From Aalborgiella sp043740415 (lineage in GTDB: Bacteria > Pseudomonadota > Gammaproteobacteria > Burkholderiales > Burkholderiaceae_C): DNA of 9,760 nucleotides. The notes below the pieces were generated by a model. It saw nothing but the letters and a program-made list of their open reading frames with translations, ran no database searches and was not told the DNA's origin. The DNA lies in assembly GCA_043740415.1 (NCBI GenBank), contig JAYUCJ010000117.1, positions 1 through 9,760 of the forward strand. The letters run 5' to 3'. Shown here piece after piece: positions 5,468-9,760 of the stretch. Both the position numbers and the translations under genes were made by a program. Position 1 is the stretch's first letter, and each line of letters opens with the position of its first letter.

Positions 5468-6298
5468 CTATGGGGTTGACGGGCATGAAGGCGTCAACGT
5501 GGTTGAAGGCGTGATAAAGCTGTCTTTAAACGTGAAATAAATCGAGGTGAAAAACATCGTTGCCATCAACAGCGCTGCCGGCAACATGACAAAGGACACG
5601 GCGGATTCCGAGCCGGTTGCCACCGCCACCAGGGTCAGCACCAGGCCGCCCAAGCTAAACACGGCCAGCCACATGAAGAAATAAACCACCATGGCGGCAA
5701 AATTTTTTACGCAGGCGATAAAACTGAAAAACAAGGCTTTGATGGGGGATACATCATGCCAGTGCACCAAAGCCGGCGCATGCCAAAACATCAAAGACAA
5801 CGGCAAATACAGCACCATGGCGGCCCACGTGGCCATTTGAAACGCAGAGGTGCTGATGATTTCTTTCGTCATGGCGCCACCACCCAGGTAAAAATTGGCA
5901 AACTGGCCGCCATCAAACAGCGCGGAAATACCCAACACCAGCAAAAAACCGACGGCGTAGAGCGCACCCAGCATCAAAATAGCCTGCGTTTTCTTGGTAC
6001 CAGCTCTGAAAGCGGTAAACAGCACCGCAGGCATGGGGAATTTGCCTTCGCTGGCCACTTGCGTGGCGGCCATCAAGCCTATGGTCGCTGCGGGCAACAC
6101 CACCAAAGCCAGCGCTGCGCCCACAAAAGGCAGCTGCGACACCAGCGAGATCAAGGCCATGAACATGAAAAACAGGCCGCCCATGGCCAGCGGTTGTTTG
6201 AAAAACGTTTTGATACCCAGCTTGACCCAGGCGATGCCGGTGCGCGCAGGCACGACATTGAGGGAAATGGCAGACGATGTGGTTAAAGGCGAGGACAT
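5468..6298 (-). CDS. BPSS1780-type inner-membrane protein
   Basis: A 276-residue multi-span membrane protein. Seen: about six hydrophobic segments near residues 38-55, 58-80, 106-128, 154-172, 200-227 and 233-257. The characteristic opening is VVPARTGIAWVKLGIKTFFK followed by QPL, and MFWHAPALVHWHD and KALFFSFIACVKNF occur in the middle. Known: this matches the BPSS1780 family, widespread in Burkholderiales and of unknown function. I chose the start at 6298 (MSSPLTTSS) because residues from VVPARTG onward look like the family N-terminus. A longer reading from 6394 would overlap the end of thrB and translate a tandem repeat into RTFNRTFNRIF. No strong Shine-Dalgarno is seen. It lies 71 bases downstream of thrB and seven bases upstream of the patatin gene, so a thrB-led transcript is likely. 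Confidence 0.85.
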   Translation of the reverse strand: MSSPLTTSSAISLNVVPARTGIAWVKLGIKTFFKQPLAMGGLFFMFMALISLVSQLPFVGAALALVVLPAATIGLMAATQVASEGKFPMPAVLFTAFRAGTKKTQAILMLGALYAVGFLLVLGISALFDGGQFANFYLGGGAMTKEIISTSAFQMATWAAMVLYLPLSLMFWHAPALVHWHDVSPIKALFFSFIACVKNFAAMVVYFFMWLAVFSLGGLVLTLVAVATGSESAVSFVMLPAALLMATMFFTSIYFTFKDSFITPSTTLTPSCPSTP

Positions 6299-6327
6299 GG
6301 GGTGGTAGTGGTTTAAATTCAAAAAGA

Positions 6328-6351
6328 TGCGGTTGAAAGTGCGGTTGAAAG
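6328..6351. repeat. Two tandem 12-base repeats
   Basis: Seen: TGCGGTTGAAAG occurs twice head to tail at 6328-6339 and 6340-6351, followed by a degenerate AT-rich remnant (TTCGTTTAAATATGCGG). It sits in the gap between the thrB stop and the membrane-protein start. Inferred: slippage-generated repeat, possibly variable between strains; it could change the spacing or leader structure of the downstream gene. Confidence 0.6.
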
Positions 6352-6369
6352 TTCGTTTAAATATGCGGC

Positions 6370-7335
6370 TTAGGACAACTGGTACGGATGCCAAACGCGC
6401 TGCTGCAGCACCCGCTCAAAATGCACCGGGTCATGCGCTTTGAGCATGCTGGCTTCGCGCGGCAGGTGAAAGTCCCACAAGCGGGAAATCCAAAAGCGCA
6501 GTGCCGCAGCGCGTTGCATGGCGGGCAGCAGCTGGCGTTCGGCCGCGGTCAACGGGCGAATTTTCTCATAACTTGCTATAAATTCAATAGCATTGTTGGT
6601 AATATATACGCCGGCTAGTGCCTTATTTCCATGCATGGTGCACCAGTCGTTGAGGGAAACCGCCAAATCAAACAACCACGTGTCATGGCCGGCAAAATAG
6701 AAGTCGAAAAACCCGGTCAACTTGCCGTCTTCAAACATCACGTTGTCGCGAAACAAGTCGGCATGGATAGCGCCGCGCGGCAAGGCGGCGTAGGCAGAGC
6801 TGGCCGCGATGTGGTTTTGATACGCCAGCTCGCTGACGATCAGGTCGCGCTGCACATCGGTCAAAAAGGGTAAAACGACGGGCACCGTCTCGTTCCACCA
6901 CGGCAAGCCGCGTAGATTGGGTTGCATGCGTTCGTAATCTTTGCCCGCCAAGTGCATGCGCGCCAGCATCTCACCGACTTGGGCGCAATGTGCGGGCGTG
7001 GGTGCGAGCTCGCTCTTTCCGCGCAGTTTGTTCACCACGCAAGCGGGTTTGCCGTGCAAGCTGTGCAAAATATTGCCCACCGCATCGGGCGCAGGGTTGG
7101 GCACAGGAATGCCCTTGGCGGCCAAATGCTTCATCAAATGCAGGTAATACGGCAATTGTTCAAAGCTCAGGCGCTCAAACACCGTGAGTACGTACTCACT
7201 GACATCGGAAGTCGCGAAATAGTTGGTGTTTTCAATACCGCCCGAGCAGCCTTCCAGCTTCGTCAGTTGGCCAAGACCCAGCTGGCGCAGCAATTCGCCT
7301 GCTTCGGGGGTTGAAATTTCGGTGTAAACAGCCAT
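6370..7335 (-). CDS. thrB: Homoserine kinase, APH-like type
   Basis: A 321-residue enzyme that phosphorylates L-homoserine with ATP, the step before threonine synthase in threonine biosynthesis; cytoplasmic. Seen: the family opening MAVYTEIS and LGQLTKLEGCSGGIENTNYF (22-40 region, nucleotide loop), the strand YVLTVFE, the catalytic loop IHADLFRDNV (190-199; H191, D193, N198), and the metal-binding FFDFYFAGHD (D211). WLFDLAVSLNDWC follows. Known: this is the choline-kinase/APH-fold ThrB used by many proteobacteria, unrelated to the GHMP-type ThrB of E. coli. Length is normal (about 315-325). Odd: an AT-rich stretch at about 6565-6615 encodes GVYITNNAIEFIASY, where I would expect a shorter Ala-rich segment; it contains a TGCTAT...ATAGCA inverted repeat. 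Divergent from polA across 132 bases. Confidence 0.95.
   Translation of the reverse strand: MAVYTEISTPEAGELLRQLGLGQLTKLEGCSGGIENTNYFATSDVSEYVLTVFERLSFEQLPYYLHLMKHLAAKGIPVPNPAPDAVGNILHSLHGKPACVVNKLRGKSELAPTPAHCAQVGEMLARMHLAGKDYERMQPNLRGLPWWNETVPVVLPFLTDVQRDLIVSELAYQNHIAASSAYAALPRGAIHADLFRDNVMFEDGKLTGFFDFYFAGHDTWLFDLAVSLNDWCTMHGNKALAGVYITNNAIEFIASYEKIRPLTAAERQLLPAMQRAAALRFWISRLWDFHLPREASMLKAHDPVHFERVLQQRVWHPYQLS
6574..6592. repeat. TGCTAT/ATAGCA inverted repeat inside thrB
   Basis: Seen: TGCTAT, a 7-base AAATTCA spacer, then ATAGCA; a perfect 6-bp stem in an AT-rich patch within an otherwise GC-rich gene. The same hexamer pair occurs in polA at 8256-8269. Inferred: a dispersed short repeat like those I recall from Comamonadaceae genomes, apparently inserted in frame. 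Confidence 0.5.
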
Positions 7336-7374
7336 GAAAAACGCGCGTAAATATTGAAAGAATGAATAGGAAAG

Positions 7375-7387
7375 CGTTTTGAAAACG
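7375..7387. promoter_or_regulatory. Palindrome CGTTTT-G-AAAACG upstream of thrB
   Basis: Seen: a perfect 6-bp inverted repeat around a single G, 40 bases upstream of the thrB start. On the minus strand it is directly preceded by TTGATA (complement at 7388-7393), which matches a -35 box in five of six positions; a -10 box at normal spacing is poor (CCTATT at 17 bases, TATTCA at 19). Inferred: it would fall within the thrB promoter spacer and could be an operator. Confidence 0.3.
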
Positions 7388-7405
7388 TATCAATTTGCCC
7401 CCTGA

Positions 7406-7435
7406 TTGTAGGCAATGCACAATCTAGGCTAGATT
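7406..7435. promoter_or_regulatory. Inverted repeat and weak promoter-like sequence upstream of polA
   Basis: Seen: AATCTA, GGC, TAGATT at 7421-7435 is a perfect 6-bp inverted repeat. Its right arm TAGATT (7430-7435) matches a -10 box at four of six positions, with TTGTAG (7406-7411) 18 bases upstream as a poor -35. It lies 33 bases before the polA ATG. Inferred: possible polA promoter overlapped by an operator-like palindrome; assignment is weak. Confidence 0.22.
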
Positions 7436-7467
7436 TAGGCGCTATTTAGACACCTTACCGACAATAA

Positions 7468-9760
7468 ATGACTGAAAAAACAAACAAAACCCTTCTTTTG
7501 GTAGACGGCTCCAGCTACCTGTACCGCGCTTTCCACGCCATGCCCGACCTGCGTGCCGTGGCGGGCGATCCCACCAGCCCGGCCACGGGGGCGATCCGCG
7601 GCATCGTCAACATGATGCAGGCGCTGCGCAAAGAGCAGCCCGCCGACTACGCCGTCTGCGTGTTCGACGCCAAAGGCCCAACCTTTCGCGACGAGTGGTA
7701 CCCTGCCTACAAAGCCACCCGCAGCCCCATGCCGGACGATCTGCGCAGCCAGATCGAGCCGGTGCACGAGGTCTGCCGCTTGATGGGCTGGCCGGTGCTG
7801 GTCGTGCCGGGGGTGGAGGCGGACGATGTGATCGGCACGCTGGCCGTGATGGCGGCCGAGCAGGGCATCGAAGTCATCGTTTCCAGCGGCGACAAGGATT
7901 TGAGCCAGCTGGTCAACCAGCACATCACCATCATCGACACCATGAACGGCAAACGCCGCGACGTGGCGGGGGTGACGGCAGAATTCGGCGTACCGCCCGA
8001 ACTGATGGTTGATTTTCAAACCCTGGTCGGCGATACGGTGGACAACGTGCCCGGCGTCACCAAAGTCGGCCCGAAAACCGCAGCCAAGTGGTTGATGGAA
8101 TATGGCTCGCTAGACGCCTTGATGGAAAAATCGCATGAGATCAAAGGCGTGGCTGGTGAGAACCTGCGCGCGGCGGTGGATTGGCTGCCGCAAGGGCGTC
8201 GATTGGTGACGATTAAGAAGGATTGTGATTTAAGCAGTTATATCGACGGCTTACCTGCTATGGATAGCATAGCGTATCAGGCAATAGATACGTCGGCTAT
8301 CATGGATTTTTATACAAAATTTGGCTTTAAAGGCTTGGTTCGCATCTTGCAGGCAAAATCGGATGAAGAGGATGCCAAAAATGATGCTAAAGCGGCCCCT
8401 AAAGCGAAGAAAGCCTCAGCTTCAGAACCGGGCTTGTTTGACGAACCCGCTGCAGATACTGATAGTACGGTTGGCCTAGAGCTGTCAGATCAGCAACTGC
8501 CTGCTTCTTCAAAAATCACCACGCTGGCGTATGAAACGGTGCTGACCTGGGAGATGTTTGACACCTGGCTGGCCAAAGTGCAGGCGGCTGATCTGGTCGC
8601 GGTGGACACCGAAACTACCTCGCTGGACGAGATGCGCGCCGAGATCGTCGGCATCAGCCTGAGCGTTGCACCCGGCGAGGCGGCGTACATCCCAGTCGCG
8701 CACATCTACCCCGGTGCGGACCAGCAGTTGCCGCGTGACGAGGTGCTGGCCAAACTCAAGCCTTGGTTAGAAAACCCAGCGCATAAAAAACTCGGCCAGC
8801 ACATCAAGTACGACCGCCACGTCTTTGCCAACCACGGCATCGAGGTGCAGGGCTACGCGCACGACACCATGCTGCAAAGCTATGTGCTGGAGGTGCACCA
8901 AAAGCATGGCTTGTCCAGCCTGGCCGAACGCCATTTGGGGCGCACCGGCATCAGCTTTGAAGACTTGTGCGGCAAAGGTGCGAGCCAGATTTGCTTTGAC
9001 CAGGTCGATATAGCCAAAGCCGCCGAATATTCGTGTGAAGACGCCGACCAGACGCTGGACGTGCACCTAGCGCTGTGGCCACAGCTGGAACATGACGCCA
9101 AACTGCGTTTCATCTACGAGCTGGAAATCGCCAGCAGCGAGGCGCTGTACCGCATTGAGCGCAACGGTGTGCTGATCGATGGCCCCATGCTGGCCACCCA
9201 AAGCCATGAGCTGGGGCAGCGCATCATTGAACTGGAGAACGAGGCCTACGCCATCGCCGGCCAGCCCTTCAACCTCAGCAGCCCCAAGCAGCTGGGCGAA
9301 ATCTTCTTTGACAAACTGGGTATGCCCGTCGTCAAAAAAACCGCGACTGGCGCACGCAGCACCGACGAAGAAGTGCTGGAAAAGCTGGCCGAAGACTTCC
9401 CGTTACCCGCTAAAATTTTGGAGCACCGTGGCATCGCCAAACTCAAAGGCACGTATACCGACAAGCTGGCGCAGCTAGCCTTGCCGCGCACCGGCCGCGT
9501 GCACACCCACTACGCGCAGGCGGTGGCGGTGACAGGGCGTTTGAGCAGCAACGACCCTAATTTGCAAAATATCCCCGTCAAAACCGCCGAGGGACGGCGC
9601 GTGCGCGAAGCCTTTGTCGCCGCGCCCGGCCACCTGATCGCCAGCGCCGACTACTCGCAAATCGAGCTGCGCATCATGGCCCACATCTCCGGCGACGAAG
9701 GCCTGCTGCGCGCCTTCGGCGACGGCGTGGACGTGCACCGCGCGACCGCCAGCGAAGTCT
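7468..9760 (+). CDS. polA: DNA polymerase I, 5' part (runs off right edge)
   Basis: 764 codons are visible. The family's usual length is about 900-950 residues, so the 3' part is outside. The enzyme removes RNA primers and fills gaps in replication and repair. Seen: 5' nuclease domain with D13 (LLLVDGSSYLYRAFHA), E117-D119-D120 (VEADDVIGTLA), D142-D144 (SGDKDLSQL) and helix-3-turn-helix GDTVDNVPGV (D189, D192). An Ala/Lys-rich linker covers about 295-338 (DEEDAKNDAKAAPKAKKAS). The 3'-5' exonuclease has motif I VDTET (D380, E382), so proofreading is likely retained, with later GQHIKYD and YSCEDAD. The polymerase domain includes TGRLSSNDPNLQNIP and motif A DYSQIELR (D728). The start ATG at 7468 has no strong Shine-Dalgarno. 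Bases about 8220-8350 are markedly AT-rich. Confidence 0.97.
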   Translation, partial: MTEKTNKTLLLVDGSSYLYRAFHAMPDLRAVAGDPTSPATGAIRGIVNMMQALRKEQPADYAVCVFDAKGPTFRDEWYPAYKATRSPMPDDLRSQIEPVHEVCRLMGWPVLVVPGVEADDVIGTLAVMAAEQGIEVIVSSGDKDLSQLVNQHITIIDTMNGKRRDVAGVTAEFGVPPELMVDFQTLVGDTVDNVPGVTKVGPKTAAKWLMEYGSLDALMEKSHEIKGVAGENLRAAVDWLPQGRRLVTIKKDCDLSSYIDGLPAMDSIAYQAIDTSAIMDFYTKFGFKGLVRILQAKSDEEDAKNDAKAAPKAKKASASEPGLFDEPAADTDSTVGLELSDQQLPASSKITTLAYETVLTWEMFDTWLAKVQAADLVAVDTETTSLDEMRAEIVGISLSVAPGEAAYIPVAHIYPGADQQLPRDEVLAKLKPWLENPAHKKLGQHIKYDRHVFANHGIEVQGYAHDTMLQSYVLEVHQKHGLSSLAERHLGRTGISFEDLCGKGASQICFDQVDIAKAAEYSCEDADQTLDVHLALWPQLEHDAKLRFIYELEIASSEALYRIERNGVLIDGPMLATQSHELGQRIIELENEAYAIAGQPFNLSSPKQLGEIFFDKLGMPVVKKTATGARSTDEEVLEKLAEDFPLPAKILEHRGIAKLKGTYTDKLAQLALPRTGRVHTHYAQAVAVTGRLSSNDPNLQNIPVKTAEGRRVREAFVAAPGHLIASADYSQIELRIMAHISGDEGLLRAFGDGVDVHRATASEV
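8256..8300. repeat. Clustered ATAGC-type inverted repeats inside polA
   Basis: Seen: TGCTAT-GG-ATAGCA at 8256-8269, immediately followed by ATAG CGTATC - AGGCAATA loop - GATACG, TCGG, CTAT at 8269-8300, giving a perfect 6-bp inner stem and a 4-bp outer stem. It encodes residues around 263-278, shortly before the linker to the exonuclease domain, in an AT-rich patch. The first hexamer pair is the same as that in thrB at 6574-6592. Confidence 0.5.

Noticed and set aside
5756..6286. 176-residue plus-strand reading frame opposite the membrane protein
   Set aside because: Composition rich in Gln, His and Arg is what the complement of hydrophobic codons gives; the opposite strand encodes a coherent membrane protein.
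6296..6394. Longer start of the membrane protein at 6394
   Set aside because: It would overlap the end of thrB, translates a tandem DNA repeat, and the family-like N-terminus begins after the Met at 6298.
6922..7314. 130-residue plus-strand reading frame opposite thrB
   Set aside because: Antisense to a clear homoserine kinase with intact catalytic motifs; no independent support.
7435..8019. 194-residue minus-strand reading frame opposite polA
   Set aside because: It is antisense to the conserved 5' nuclease domain of polA, has repetitive His/Val/Gly composition typical of a GC-rich shadow frame, and shows no recognisable motif.
1..9760. CRISPR array, tRNA or rRNA genes
   Set aside because: No regularly spaced repeats and no tRNA-like cloverleaf or rRNA sequence was seen on either strand.

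Overview
The window looks like a chromosomal segment of a betaproteobacterium, most likely Burkholderiales/Comamonadaceae. The basis is a GC-rich backbone carrying polA next to an APH-type homoserine kinase (thrB) and a BPSS1780-type membrane protein, an arrangement I associate with that group from memory. Short TGCTAT...ATAGCA inverted repeats inside coding sequence also recall repeats I know from Comamonadaceae. No RNA genes, insertion sequences, integrases or CRISPR arrays are visible.

Layout. (1) 2-1688, plus strand, GC-rich: the 3' end of a DUF2779 gene with DEDD-like exonuclease motifs, then a WYL-domain transcriptional regulator 13 bases downstream. (2) 1689-4530, plus strand: four genes forming an accessory-looking block. 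These are a protein with a possible uracil-DNA-glycosylase-like fold, an unrecognised protein with EHLVPC and MPDGW motifs, a small unrecognised protein, and a PP2C-type Ser/Thr phosphatase. The phosphatase carries an N-terminal winged helix that closely resembles the FtsK gamma DNA-binding domain. The first three genes are clearly AT-richer than their surroundings (one sampled 60-base line at 2581-2640 is about 38% GC, against about 63% at 301-360), and the phosphatase gene is intermediate. Several perfect hairpins lie in the gaps between these genes. (3) 4549-7335, minus strand, GC-rich housekeeping block read thrB -> BPSS1780-type membrane protein -> patatin-like lipoprotein phospholipase. 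The last two are 7 bases apart and probably co-transcribed. (4) 7468 to the right edge, plus strand: polA, divergent from thrB and cut by the window edge inside the polymerase domain, just after motif A.

The functional picture is a conserved thrB/polA neighbourhood abutting an acquired segment. In that segment a nuclease-like DUF2779 protein and a WYL regulator precede a low-GC cassette of unknown genes that ends with a DNA-binding-domain/PP2C fusion. WYL regulators and DUF2779 or Cas4-like proteins recur in defence-type accessory regions, so a DNA-linked stress or defence role for the cassette is possible. Nothing in the window proves it, and no kinase partner for the phosphatase is visible. 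The fusion phosphatase is the most unusual object here.
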